In this document: positions 26,473 through 35,880 of the stretch, one piece after another
Position numbering within the stretch: position 1 is the first letter of the stretch
Layout: each line of letters begins with the position of its first letter
Assembly: GCF_014200405.1 (NCBI RefSeq)
Contig: NZ_JACHBQ010000001.1
Location: 4,154,001-4,218,000, forward strand
Source of the DNA: Cryobacterium roopkundense
GTDB lineage: Bacteria; Actinomycetota; Actinomycetes; Actinomycetales; Microbacteriaceae
Length of the DNA: 64,000 nucleotides
Direction of reading: 5' to 3'
Notes under the pieces: generated by a model
The model's input: only the letters and a program-made list of their open reading frames with translations
What the model was told of the DNA's origin: nothing
Database searches by the model: none
Made by a program: the position numbers and the translations under genes

Positions 26473-26508
26473 CGCGTCAGGGGCGGAGCCGGTCGGCTGC
26501 GCAGCACC

Positions 26509-27435
26509 CTAGCTGCGCAGCACGACGTTCACCGCGGCGTCGCCGCGCAGCATCCGCTCAATTTGCTCGCGTACGAGGCGTGCCATGCGTGGCCGCATCG
26601 CGCTCGAGGCGCCGCCCACGTGGGGCGAGATGATGACGTTGGGTAGGGCGAAGAGCGGATGCCCGTGCGGCAGCGGCTCCGGGTCGGTCACGTCGAGAGC
26701 GAGGCGCAGGCGCCCGCTCGATGCGTGCGCGAGCAGCGCATCGGTGTCGGCGACAGGTCCGCGCGCGATGTTCACGAGCAGGGCGCCGTCGCGCATGCTC
26801 GACAGGAAAGTGTCGTCGACCATTCCGGTGGTGCCCGTCGTGAGCGGCACGCCGATCACGACGATGTCGGCCTGCGGCAGCAGCTCGGCTAAGGACTCCA
26901 TGGCGTAGATCTCGCCGCGCTCATCGCTGCGCGCCGTGCGGGCCACGCGGATGACGGTGGCCTCAAAGGCGAGCAGCCGCGATTCGATCGCGGCGCCGAC
27001 TCCGCCGAAGCCCACGAGCAGCACGGTGCGGTCGGCGAGGCTCGCATGGTGCGCGGGGGCCCACTCTCCCCGCCCGGCCGCTCGAACGAAGTCGTCGATC
27101 CCGCGCTGAGAAGCGAGGATGAGCGCGAGGGTGAGCTCGGCCGTCGAGGTCTCGTGCACCGTCGCGGCATTCGCGAACACGTGGCCGGCCGGCAGCAGGT
27201 TGTCGATGCCGTCGTACCCGATCGACTGGCTCTGCACGAGCCGGGTCCGCACCCCGGCGAGGTGGGCGACCCGATTGGCGGCGCCCATGTAGGGCGTCAC
27301 GACCAGGTCGATCTCGGGAACCGGTGCGGGGCCCTCCATCGCCCAGTCGATGATCTCAACGCCGTCGGGCAGCTCGCCGAGGGCGGCGCGCAGGTCGGGT
27401 TCGGGCAGGCTCACACGCAGGGTTTCGGGGCTCAT
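26509..27435 (-). CDS. D-isomer-specific 2-hydroxyacid dehydrogenase
   Basis: This 308-aa protein has an NAD-binding Rossmann motif (LLVGFGGVGAAIE), catalytic Arg (NIARGPVADTDA), Glu (DVTDPEPLP) and His (SPHVGGASSAM). The family reduces 2-oxoacids to D-2-hydroxyacids or the reverse. The substrate is unknown. It is the last gene of a three-gene minus-strand operon with a DHDPS-family aldolase and an EamA transporter, which suggests metabolism of a sugar acid or 2-oxoacid. Confidence 0.85.
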   Translation of the reverse strand: MSPETLRVSLPEPDLRAALGELPDGVEIIDWAMEGPAPVPEIDLVVTPYMGAANRVAHLAGVRTRLVQSQSIGYDGIDNLLPAGHVFANAATVHETSTAELTLALILASQRGIDDFVRAAGRGEWAPAHHASLADRTVLLVGFGGVGAAIESRLLAFEATVIRVARTARSDERGEIYAMESLAELLPQADIVVIGVPLTTGTTGMVDDTFLSSMRDGALLVNIARGPVADTDALLAHASSGRLRLALDVTDPEPLPHGHPLFALPNVIISPHVGGASSAMRPRMARLVREQIERMLRGDAAVNVVLRS

Positions 27436-27463
27436 CGGTCAAGCCTAGACGGCGCGGGCGCGG

Positions 27464-28369
27464 TCACCTCAGCCGCACGCGCTCCGCCAGCTCTGCGCTG
27501 CGCAACGGCGCACGTGCCGGGCGCAGGGTGCTGAGCGCCACGCCCGCGAACACGATCACGCCGCCCACGAGCTGTGGCGTGGTGAGTTGGGCGCCGAGGA
27601 TCACGGCGATGATCACAGTGAACACTGTGATCAGGTTGAGAAACAGTCCCGCGCGTCCCGGCGGGATGCTTTTCAGGGCCGAGTTCCAGAGCACGTAGGA
27701 ACCGATCGACGGGAAGAGGGCGATGAAGATCACCGCCCAGCCGATGGCGGCATCCGCTGGCCAGCTTGCTCCGCCGACAAGCGCCACGGGCGCGAGCAAC
27801 GCAGCCACAATAGTGCCCTGCGCGGCCGTGGCCGTGATCGGGGGTACGGGCAGCCCGCGCCCCACAATCGTGTACAGGCTCCACACCACGATCGCCGCCA
27901 CCATGAGCACGTCGCCGGCGTTCGGTGTGCGCGTGAAAACGGATGCGAGGGCGCCATCTGTGATGATCAGCACGACTCCGATTAGCCCGAGCAGCAGCCC
28001 GGCGATGCCACGCCAGCCGATGCGCTCGCGCAGCAACAGGGCAGCGAGCACCACCATCACGGCCGGGTTCGCCGCGTTGATCAGCGAGGCGGACTGCGGG
28101 GTCGTGTACTGCAGGGCGGTGTAGAGCAGCAGGTTGTAGCCGCCCACCCCGAGCGCCGCGAGCAGCAGCAGGCGAGGCCAGTGCCGCACCACGAGGCGCC
28201 AGTCCGGCTTCTCCACGACCTGCGCGAGGATGAGCAGCGGAACGCAGGCGAGCAGCCACCGCAGCCAGGTGAGCTCGACCGGGGACATGGTTTGCACAGC
28301 GATGCTGCCCACCACGTAGTTGCCCGCCCACATGAGTGTGGCGAGCACGAGGGCGATCGTGGCCTTCAT
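27464..28369 (-). CDS. EamA/DMT-family transporter
   Basis: This 301-aa protein has ten predicted helices in two EamA repeats (MWAGNYVVGSIAV ... and LFPSIGSYVLWNSALKSIPP). It probably exports or imports a metabolite related to the operon enzymes. ATG 28369 is 10 nt after the aldolase stop and is chosen over a longer in-frame extension that overlaps the aldolase gene in another frame. Confidence 0.88.
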   Translation of the reverse strand: MKATIALVLATLMWAGNYVVGSIAVQTMSPVELTWLRWLLACVPLLILAQVVEKPDWRLVVRHWPRLLLLAALGVGGYNLLLYTALQYTTPQSASLINAANPAVMVVLAALLLRERIGWRGIAGLLLGLIGVVLIITDGALASVFTRTPNAGDVLMVAAIVVWSLYTIVGRGLPVPPITATAAQGTIVAALLAPVALVGGASWPADAAIGWAVIFIALFPSIGSYVLWNSALKSIPPGRAGLFLNLITVFTVIIAVILGAQLTTPQLVGGVIVFAGVALSTLRPARAPLRSAELAERVRLR

Positions 28370-28379
28370 ACGCGGGCCG

Positions 28380-29279
28380 TTAGCCGAGGGCCGTGTGCAG
28401 GGCGGCGAGGTCCCTGTCCATGGCGCGCAGCTGGGGCGCGCGGGGCGGCTCGGTGTCAATACCGCACAGGGTAGCGAGGGCATGCAGGGCGCCCATGCTG
28501 CGGGCGCTCCCGGCCAGTGCCTGCGCGAGTGTGAGCAACTCGGTGCGCGCCTCGGCGTCGTGCTCGGCGGCATCCGTTGTGTTGGTGCGTGCGGCACGCC
28601 ACACCGCTACGTACTGGTCGGGCCGAAGCGCGGCGAGGCCCGTGTGCCACGCGTCCGTTGGCGGCAGGTCGGTGAGTATCTGCACGTCGCCGCTCACGCC
28701 GAGGCTGAGCCCGGGACCACCGGCGGCCCGCAGCTCGGCGAGGCGGGACGCCGGACGGCCCGCCCTGGTGGCCGGTTCCTTGACAGCGACCAGATTGGTC
28801 TCCGCCATCAGCCGTGTCAGCACGGCGGGCGGCAGGTCGTACTGCGTCTGCACCGGCTTGTTGTAGAAGCAGATAGGCAGTGGGGTCTCGTCGCTGAGGG
28901 CCTGCAGGAGCGCCACGACCTCGTCGTCGTCGAGAGGCAGGTACGAGAAGGGGGTCACGACGAGTCCCTGCGCGCCGAGCCCGGCGGCGTCCTGGGCGAA
29001 GGCGAGCACGTCCCGGGTGCTGGGGGAGCTCACCGCCACGTACACCGGCATGTCGCCCGCGGCGGCCACGGCGGTCTGCACGATGGCGCGGCGTTCCTCC
29101 CGGTCGAACGACGCGCCTGCACCCGACGACGCGAGCACCGTCACCCCGTCCACGCCCGCGGCCGCGTTCCGTGCCACCAGCCGGGCCAGAACGTTGTGAT
29201 CGACGAGCTTCTCACTGCCGGTCAGCGGCGTGATCGGGTACGCGATGAGCCCGCGGAAAAGTATCGGTGATTCGGTCAT
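28380..29279 (-). CDS. Dihydrodipicolinate synthase/N-acetylneuraminate lyase family protein
   Basis: This 299-aa (beta/alpha)8 aldolase has the Schiff-base lysine in NLVAVKEPAT, the tyrosine in CFYNKPVQTQYDL, and SSGAGASFDREER in place of the DapA GTTGE loop. The altered loop and linkage to a hydroxyacid dehydrogenase and transporter argue against lysine biosynthesis and for a catabolic aldolase of unknown substrate. The start at ATG 29279 matches the family N-terminus (GLIAYPITPLT). Confidence 0.82.
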   Translation of the reverse strand: MTESPILFRGLIAYPITPLTGSEKLVDHNVLARLVARNAAAGVDGVTVLASSGAGASFDREERRAIVQTAVAAAGDMPVYVAVSSPSTRDVLAFAQDAAGLGAQGLVVTPFSYLPLDDDEVVALLQALSDETPLPICFYNKPVQTQYDLPPAVLTRLMAETNLVAVKEPATRAGRPASRLAELRAAGGPGLSLGVSGDVQILTDLPPTDAWHTGLAALRPDQYVAVWRAARTNTTDAAEHDAEARTELLTLAQALAGSARSMGALHALATLCGIDTEPPRAPQLRAMDRDLAALHTALG

Positions 29280-29462
29280 GGCTGCCTCTGTTCGGTGGAG
29301 GGTCTGTCTTTCGACCCTAGACCCGCCGCGGCCCGTCCCGTTCCGTCCTCCGAAACCGCCGCGGCCTTCCTGGACCGGCGCCGCGGCATCCGCTTCCTGC
29401 GGCGGCTCGGCAACCTGAGAGACCATCAGTTTCGCGGCGAGGCTGCGGGGTAAAGTCAAGCA

Positions 29463-30950
29463 ATGAGTAACATCACCAACGATGCTGAAACAGAAGTAAC
29501 TCCCGTACCGTCCCACGAGGATCGCGGATTCTTCGGACAGCCCCGCTCGCTCGCCAACATCTTCGGCGTCGAAATGTGGGAGCGTTTTTCCTTCTACGGC
29601 ATGCAGGGCATCCTGTTGCTGTACCTGTTCTACTCCGTCAACGAGGGCGGACTCGGGATTCCGCAGGCGACGGCCGCCGGAATCGTCGGTGCGTACGGCG
29701 GCGGCGTGTACCTGTCCACCATCCTCGGCGCCTGGATCGCCGACCGCCTGCTCGGCTCCGAGCGTGTGCTTTTCTACAGCGCTATCGTCATCATGATCGG
29801 GCATATTGCGCTCGCCCTGCTCCCCGGAATCCCGGGGCTGACGGCCGGCCTCCTTCTTATCGCTGTCGGTAGCGGGGGGCTCAAGGCGAACGCGACGTCG
29901 GTCGTGGGCACGCTCTACGCCCCGGACGACACTCGGCGCGACGCCGGATTCTCCATCTTCTACCTCGGCATCAACCTCGGCGCCCTGATGGGCCCGATCC
30001 TCACGGGGCTGCTGCAGACCACCGTAGGGTTCCACTACGGCTTCGGTCTGGCAGCCGTAGGTATGGCCATCGGCCTTGTGCAGTATTCTCTCGGACGCAA
30101 GCGCCTGCCCGATTCCGCGCGCATCGTGCACGACCCGCTTCCGAGAGCGCGTTTCGCTGCGTACGGAGCGCTGGCCCTCGCGGCCGTTGCCGTCATTGTG
30201 GTGCTCTCCATGACCGGCGTCATCACGGCGAGCAACCTCGTCACGATCGTGATCGGTCTCACGATCGTCGCGACGGTCGTGTACTTCGCGGTGATCCTCA
30301 CGAACAAGCAGGTCACCGGCGTCGAGCGCAACCGCGTGTACGCCTTCATTCCGCTGTTCATCGCGAGTGCTGCGTTCTGGTCGCTGTACCAGCAGCAGTT
30401 CACCGTGGTCACCCTGTACGCCGTCGACAGACTCGACCGTGGACTGTTCGGCTGGGAGATGCCCGTCTCGTGGGTGCAGTCGATCAACCCTGTCTTCATC
30501 ATCCTGCTGTCGGGAGCGTTCGCCGCTCTCTGGACCTGGTGGGGCACCAAGCAGCCCTCCACGCCGATCAAGTTCGCGATCGGAACCGGAGTTATGGGTG
30601 CCGCGTTCCTGCTATTCCTGCCGTTCGTCGGCGGCGGCGACAACTCCACGCCTCTGCTCGCGCTTGTGGGAATCCTCTTCGTGTTCACGATCGCCGAGCT
30701 GCTGCTGTCGCCAGTTGGCCTTTCGGTCGCCACAAAGCTCGCCCCCGGTGTGTTCAAGACGCAGATGGTCGCCCTGTTCTTCCTCTCGGTCGCGCTCGGC
30801 TCGGCGATGTCGGGCCTTCTCGCCCAGTGGTACGAAACCGTGCCCGAGACGGTCTATTTCGGTGTTCTCGGCGGCATCGCTATCATCCTCGGCGTTCTCC
30901 TGGCCCTGATCGCACGCCCCGTTCTGCGCCTGATGGGCGGCGTGCGCTAG
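29463..30950 (+). CDS. POT/PTR-family proton-dependent di/tripeptide transporter
   Basis: This 495-aa, about 14-helix transporter has the POT signature: ERFSFYGMQGILLLYL in helix 1 (the ExxERFxxYG proton-coupling motif), GGGVYLSTILGAWIADRLLG and FSIFYLGINLGALMGPIL. It imports di- and tripeptides. It stands alone and starts at ATG 29463. Confidence 0.93.
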   Translation: MSNITNDAETEVTPVPSHEDRGFFGQPRSLANIFGVEMWERFSFYGMQGILLLYLFYSVNEGGLGIPQATAAGIVGAYGGGVYLSTILGAWIADRLLGSERVLFYSAIVIMIGHIALALLPGIPGLTAGLLLIAVGSGGLKANATSVVGTLYAPDDTRRDAGFSIFYLGINLGALMGPILTGLLQTTVGFHYGFGLAAVGMAIGLVQYSLGRKRLPDSARIVHDPLPRARFAAYGALALAAVAVIVVLSMTGVITASNLVTIVIGLTIVATVVYFAVILTNKQVTGVERNRVYAFIPLFIASAAFWSLYQQQFTVVTLYAVDRLDRGLFGWEMPVSWVQSINPVFIILLSGAFAALWTWWGTKQPSTPIKFAIGTGVMGAAFLLFLPFVGGGDNSTPLLALVGILFVFTIAELLLSPVGLSVATKLAPGVFKTQMVALFFLSVALGSAMSGLLAQWYETVPETVYFGVLGGIAIILGVLLALIARPVLRLMGGVR

Positions 30951-30996
30951 CCAGACCGAACGCGCTCAGCCCCACTCCGCTGCCGCTGCGGTGCTG

Positions 30997-32482
30997 TTAC
31001 GCCGGGAGCCGGAGCGGCGACCCCAACTTCAGCGGTGATTTGCTCACCAGGAGGATCGGGGTTTGGGCGGGGTCGGTTGCGGGCGGCGGGATCAACCAGA
31101 AGACGGTGCCGAGGCGGATGATCTTCCATCCGTCATTATGGAGGCGGAGGTGGTGGGGGCTGCAGAGCAGGATGCCCTCCTCGAGGTTGGTGAGCCCTCC
31201 GTCTGCCTTCCACTGGTGTAGGTGGTGTGCTTCGGAGAAGCTGGGTGGTTTCAGGCAGTCCTTCCACATGCACCCGCCGTCCCGAAGCGCCAACGCCACG
31301 CGTTGCGGCTGCGTAAAGAGCCGTTGCTCCCGTCCGACGTCGAGCACCGATCCGTCGCGGCCGAACAGCACCGGGGTGAATCCGGTGTCGCACAGGGCCC
31401 TGTCGATCGTGGCGGCGGTCGCCGCATTCGAGGTTCCTTCGATGAATCCGTCTCCAAGGAACTCCAGCGCCGAGGAAGGTGTTGCGGGCGCCGGTGCCTC
31501 CATCACCACGAGCTTCACAGACGGCCGAATGCGGCCGAAGATTGTGCCCGGGTCGGCGCCGGCTGCGACCTTGATGGCCTCGATGAGTGATTCGGCGGCG
31601 ATCTGGTCGGTTGAGCGGGGGTCGTCGATGATGCGTTGCGCTCGTTCCTTCTCGCCCTTCTCCACGAACCTGGGGCCGCCGGTGCGCGGACCGATGACCT
31701 GCTGCAGGAAGTCCTTGAAGTACGCCCCGTTCTCCGGATCGAGCTCAAAGCTGCCGTGGAGCATGCCGTCGGGCTTGTCACTGTACCTATCCAGTGCCGG
31801 CCCGCAGGTATTGCCGGGCTCGCATGGCGTCGGCGCGGGAGGCGATCCCGGCGGCGTCGATCGAGTCCCGGCAGTGCCTCGCGGCCTTCGCGGCCTGGTC
31901 GGCGTTTACAGTGCGGCACTCGGTAAGGAGATGCGCAACTGCTTCGGCCAGCATCTCCTCCGTGACACCGATGGCCGGTTCTCCGAGGCCCCGGCGAATG
32001 GCCGTGGCGGCTTCGGCGCTGAGCGTGCCGTCGGTGACGGCGTCGCCCAGTGGAGCGAACCAGGGCCGGTGCACCTCCACCGGCGGGGCCTCCGGGTGCT
32101 CGAGGGCCTGTTGGTCGGCCTCGTCCTGCCTGTCCCTGGCGGCTTCGGCTTCGGTGGCCATGGTGCCGGCCTCGATGAGGCGGCGGGTGTCTGCCTTGGT
32201 GCCTCCGCCTCCGCCGCCGAGGGCTTGTACGTAGTCTTCGGGGCTGTTGTAGCCCTTCTTTCGTGACAGTCCTTCTCTGCCGAGTGTCCAGTCGGATCGG
32301 TTGGCCATGTTCGCCGCCGAGAGGGCGTAGGCCGCGGTGACTTCACGTAGGTGGCGGGCGATGGCCCGGTGGGTGCTCTCCGACCCGTCGTCGGACAGCT
32401 CCGCGAACGCTTTCGCGGACGTATCTGACCGGGCTAACGCCCCGGCCAGATCAACGAAAACGACTTCGATAGGGGTTGTCAT
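30997..32482 (-). pseudogene. DUF222/HNH endonuclease (13E12 type), frameshifted
   Basis: The N-terminal half runs from ATG 32482 to a stop at 31787 (DUF222 domain, MTTPIEVVFVDLAGAL ... RARQYLRAGTG). The C-terminal half continues one frame over, with the expected LDRYSDKPDGMLHGSFELD, and ends at 30997. A single-base indel near 31790-31800 therefore breaks an otherwise complete gene. The C-terminus keeps the HNH nuclease core (SEAHHLHQWKADGGLTNLEE, LCSPHH). Such genes are abundant and repeated in actinobacteria (13E12 family). A sequencing error is possible; no homopolymer is at the site. Confidence 0.85.
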
Positions 32483-32561
32483 GAGAGAAGTGTGACAGGC
32501 ACCACCGACACTCGACCGGGCCGCTGCAGCCCCTGCGCGACACGAGAATTGGGTCGCGATT

Positions 32562-34481
32562 CCTAGCGGGAGTTTCCTAGCTATTTCAGGGACGCCAGAC
32601 TGCGCCGAGTCGAATTTCTGTGCTGGTCTGGCGTTCTTCGGCGTGGTGGCGTGACTTTTGGTCCTTGCGAGCGTATGACCTAAAGTATGGCTAGTTTGTA
32701 TAAGAAGACGATCAACGGGAAGCCGTACTGGTACCTGCGCGAGATGGCGCGCGTCGACGGCAAGCCCAAGATGGTCTCGGAGCGCTATCTCGGTTCGGCG
32801 GCCGATATCGAGGCGTTGCATGACGCCCGCGAGGCCGAATCGTTGCCGTCGAAGACGCAGCACCTCGGCTTCGGAGACACGGCCGCGGTCTGGGAAATCG
32901 TGAACCGACTCGACGTGGCCGGGATCATCGATTCCGTCGTCGGTGCGCGCCGCAGCGACGCGGGAGCGTCGGTGGGGACCTATCTGGCATTGGCCGCGCT
33001 GAACCGGGTCGTCGCCCCCACGTCGAAGCTCGGCTTCGCGGACTGGTGGAAAAGCACCGCCGCGGACCGGTTCACGAAGGTGCCGGCGAGTGTATTGGAT
33101 CACCGCCGGTTCTGGGACGCGATGCATAAAGTCACCGAGGATCAGCTCGCCGAGATTGAGCAGCGCCTCGCGGTCGCGATGATCACCACCTTCAACCTGG
33201 ACATTTCGGCGTTGGCGTTGGATATGACCAACTTCGCGACCTACATCGATTCCGCCAACACCCTCGCCCCTATAGCTCAGCGCGGCAAAGCGAAACAGAA
33301 ACGCACCGACCTGCGCCTGGTCGGTTTGGGATTGGTCGTCACCCGGGATGGCGGCGTTCCCCTGGTTGCCCATGCCTATCCCGGGAACAAGCCCGACGTC
33401 ACGCAGTTCCCGTTGATGATTGATCTGCTCAGCTCCCGGCACGCGGCCCTGGCCGCGAAGGCTGGCCGGGCGACGCCGGCGGAGATGACTGTCGTCTTCG
33501 ACGCCGGCCAGAACTCCCTCAGCAACTTCGCCCACGTCACCGCCAAAGGGCTCGCGTTTGTGGGTTCCATCCCGCCATCCATCGTCGCCGATCTCCTCGC
33601 GCTGCCCGCGAGCGACCGTCGCATCGTCGCTACGGACAGGTTCGGCGGACTCAGCGCCGTGGAGACCCGACGGGTTGTCTATGGCTCCGAACGCCGTGTG
33701 ATTCTCACGCACTCCCCGACCCTGCACGAGAAACAAGCCGTCGGATTCGCGCAAACCCTCCACAAAGCCGAGGGTCTCCTGACCGAACTCGCGGCGACGC
33801 TGGAGCGCGGGAAAACTCGACGCAGCACCGAGCAGGTCGCAGAGGAAATCCGGTCGATCACTCACGACGCCTGGGTTCGCCGCGTCCTGATCTGGGACCT
33901 GACCGGCACCACGCCGGCCACGCACCACCTGACGTTCACCGTCGACGACGATGCCCGCCTGATGCTCGAGGCGGAGGTGTTTGGCAAACGCATCCTCGTC
34001 ACCGACCACGACGACTGGCCAGTCAGTGACGTCGTGGCCGCTTACCGGTCCCAGTCCGATGCGGAGTTCAGCTTCCGACAGCTCAAAGACCCCCACGTGG
34101 TGTCGTTCTCACCCATGCATCACCGGACCGAGCACAACATCCGCGTGCACACCTTCACCTGCGTCCTCGCCCTCCAAATCGCGCACCTCATGCGCCGCCA
34201 AGCCGAGCACGCAGGTCTGCATCTTTCGGTCCGCGAGCTCCTCGACCAGCTCGAGAAAATCCAGGAAACCGTCATGATCTTCCCCTCGACCGGCGGGCGC
34301 CCCAAAGCCCGCCGCATGCTCACCACAACCACCCCCACCCAGGACCAGCTTGCCGAGATCTTCAACCTCGCCAAGTGGGCCCCGAAGAAGAATTAGGTCA
34401 TACACAACACAGCAGCAAAAATCAAAGCTGACCAGCACATCCACAACTCTGACCAACGCTAGCTAGGAAACTCCCGCTAGG
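32562..34481 (+). mobile_element. IS1634-family insertion sequence
   Basis: The element is about 1920 bp with perfect 21-bp inverted repeats (32562-32582 and 34461-34481, beginning CCTAGCGGGAGTTTCCTAG). One intact transposase gene fills it. No clear target duplication is visible (only a shared ATTC near both ends). It lies between the broken DUF222 gene and a DUF4190-like gene, whose stop codon is inside the right inverted repeat. Confidence 0.9.
32687..34396 (+). CDS. IS1634-family transposase
   Basis: This 569-aa DDE (IS4-superfamily) transposase has SALALDMTNFATYIDSAN (first Asp), VVFDAGQNSLSNFAHVTAKG (second Asp), and a C-terminal YRSQSDAEFSFRQLKDPHVV with the Y-(2)-R-(3)-E-(6)-K-type signature. 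The frame is complete. There is no convincing ribosome site; TATGAC lies 7 nt before ATG 32687, which may permit leaderless expression. Confidence 0.93.
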   Translation: MASLYKKTINGKPYWYLREMARVDGKPKMVSERYLGSAADIEALHDAREAESLPSKTQHLGFGDTAAVWEIVNRLDVAGIIDSVVGARRSDAGASVGTYLALAALNRVVAPTSKLGFADWWKSTAADRFTKVPASVLDHRRFWDAMHKVTEDQLAEIEQRLAVAMITTFNLDISALALDMTNFATYIDSANTLAPIAQRGKAKQKRTDLRLVGLGLVVTRDGGVPLVAHAYPGNKPDVTQFPLMIDLLSSRHAALAAKAGRATPAEMTVVFDAGQNSLSNFAHVTAKGLAFVGSIPPSIVADLLALPASDRRIVATDRFGGLSAVETRRVVYGSERRVILTHSPTLHEKQAVGFAQTLHKAEGLLTELAATLERGKTRRSTEQVAEEIRSITHDAWVRRVLIWDLTGTTPATHHLTFTVDDDARLMLEAEVFGKRILVTDHDDWPVSDVVAAYRSQSDAEFSFRQLKDPHVVSFSPMHHRTEHNIRVHTFTCVLALQIAHLMRRQAEHAGLHLSVRELLDQLEKIQETVMIFPSTGGRPKARRMLTTTTPTQDQLAEIFNLAKWAPKKN

Positions 34482-34773
34482 TATTCGCCGCCACCAGGAG
34501 CCAGACCGCGATCGTGGGGATGAACTTCACACCGAGAATGCCGGCGCCCAGGAGGAACCCGGCGAGGGACAGCCCAAAACCTGTCATGCTCGGATTGGCC
34601 TTGAGCTCTCCTCGTGCGACAACCCCGCTGACGACAGCCGCCACGGCCGCCAAAAAGGCCAGCACTGGAACCAGCATCAGGAGCGTCAACGACAGGGCGG
34701 CACTCGCGAAGCAAATTATGGCCGTGCCGGAATAGCTGCGAGGCTTCTTCGTGTATGTCAGGGGGTCAGCCAT
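34477..34773 (-). CDS. DUF4190-like small membrane protein, C-terminus cut by IS1634 element
   Basis: This 98-aa protein has two hydrophobic helical segments with the DUF4190 pattern (short tail, SGTAIICFASAALSLTLLML, then GELKANPSMTGFGLSLAGFL). The stop codon at 34477-34479 belongs to the inverted repeat of the IS1634 element, so the original C-terminus is lost or replaced. ATG 34773 is preferred because AAGGA precedes it by 7 to 8 nt; an ATG at 34794 is also in frame. Function is unknown. Confidence 0.7.
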   Translation of the reverse strand: MADPLTYTKKPRSYSGTAIICFASAALSLTLLMLVPVLAFLAAVAAVVSGVVARGELKANPSMTGFGLSLAGFLLGAGILGVKFIPTIAVWLLVAANT

Positions 34774-34846
34774 TCGCCAGTCCTTCGATGTCATCGAACC
34801 GAAGTTGCCCTCGTCCTACAGCTCCCGCGATGCCGGTCGACATCGG

Positions 34847-35137
34847 CTAAGGTCCGCTTATCAGCGTGACCATGACAACCAAAACCTGGATCAACGCAAA
34901 GCCCCACAGCGCGGACACGACCGCCCACCACGGGTGGCTGGCACGCACGGCGAATGCCGCGCCAATGAACCCCAAGACGACGGGGACCGCGAATATCCAC
35001 AGCGGCCTCGCGTCACCGGAACCGGTCCAGTCCGGCATGAGCGCCACCACTGCCACGGCGAGACTCATCAGCGACCAGGTGACAATCGGCCGACGACCGG
35101 CAGTCGCCCCTGCACGGGTTGCTTCTGAGCTCGTCAT
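34847..35137 (-). CDS. Small membrane protein, unknown
   Basis: This 96-aa protein has three predicted membrane helices (WSLMSLAVAVVALM, PLWIFAVPVVLGFIGAAFAV, WAVVSALWGFALIQVLVVMV) after a short Thr/Arg-rich cytoplasmic start. I recognise no family. It is 17 nt downstream of the phospholipase-like gene on the same strand and might be co-transcribed. Confidence 0.65.
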   Translation of the reverse strand: MTSSEATRAGATAGRRPIVTWSLMSLAVAVVALMPDWTGSGDARPLWIFAVPVVLGFIGAAFAVRASHPWWAVVSALWGFALIQVLVVMVTLISGP

Positions 35138-35154
35138 GGGAAAAGGCTCCAGTC

Positions 35155-35772
35155 CTAGCTGAACGGGTTACACAGGCAATAGGTGAAATACGTGCTGACG
35201 GCAACGGCCATGGCCTTTTCCCCGCTCGTCATCAGATGGATGCTGTTGCGAATGTCGGCGACGATTTTACGGTCGCAGGAGCACGCGAAGTAGCCGCGAT
35301 CTTCGTAACAGCGGTCATGGGTCTGGCAGATGGAATCCAATACGTCGACCGCCGATCCGCCGCCGTGGCCAGGGCCGCACCAATTTCCCCAGATCGGAAC
35401 GCCGGCCATAGTGGTCATCGTGCCGTCGCCGGAACCCCGTTGGCCGGCGGCGAGTTTGTTGATCATCTCGCCGATTGCCAGGGTGGCGGCATCCGCCCCG
35501 CCGACGCGTGCCGCTGTCACGTCGAAGTACGTTGACCCATCCGGTGCCGTGCGCATGTACTGCAGGGCCAGGGACACCTGGGCATCGAATTGCTCAATTC
35601 CGGTCTTGTCCGGTGCGCCAGCGGCGACCGGCACGGGGGCCACTGCCGCTGCCTGCGCCGCGGGGGCAGGTGAGAAGCCGAGGGCGAGAGCCACCACAAC
35701 TGTGAAAGTGAGCCAGGCGTGGATGGCGCGAACTGAATGTATTTTCGGTGATGACTCGGTCGGACTAATCAC
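35155..35772 (-). CDS. Secreted phospholipase A2-like protein
   Basis: This 205-aa protein has a signal peptide (about residues 1-42, ending PAAQAAAV), a variable middle, and a C-terminal core with the PLA2 calcium loop NWCGPGHGGG and active-site helix CQTHDRCYEDRGYF. In secreted PLA2s the HD pair performs catalysis and the Cys residues form disulphides; at least seven Cys are present. It probably hydrolyses phospholipids outside the cell. Prokaryotic PLA2s are known from Streptomyces, and this one resembles them in arrangement. Confidence 0.82.
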   Translation of the reverse strand: MISPTESSPKIHSVRAIHAWLTFTVVVALALGFSPAPAAQAAAVAPVPVAAGAPDKTGIEQFDAQVSLALQYMRTAPDGSTYFDVTAARVGGADAATLAIGEMINKLAAGQRGSGDGTMTTMAGVPIWGNWCGPGHGGGSAVDVLDSICQTHDRCYEDRGYFACSCDRKIVADIRNSIHLMTSGEKAMAVAVSTYFTYCLCNPFS

Positions 35773-35880
35773 GATCGTGGAACCCCCGCAAGCTTTTCAG
35801 TACAAACGTCACCCAGTTATGTATGTGGTAGCGACCCTATGCGTTTGCGTGCTGGTGCGTCAAGAAACTTCCGGCGGGCT

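Noticed and set aside
26496..26521. GCTGCGCAGC repeated twice as a terminator
   Set aside because: The 10-mer is self-palindromic and the second copy encodes the C-terminus of the dehydrogenase; the evidence for termination is ambiguous.
30470..32266. Plus-strand open frame overlapping the peptide transporter and the DUF222 gene
   Set aside because: It crosses two well-supported genes in other frames and shows no family signature.
31787..34096. Minus-strand frame extending the DUF222 gene back through the IS1634 element
   Set aside because: Only the part below 32482 has DUF222 sequence; the rest is antisense to the transposase.
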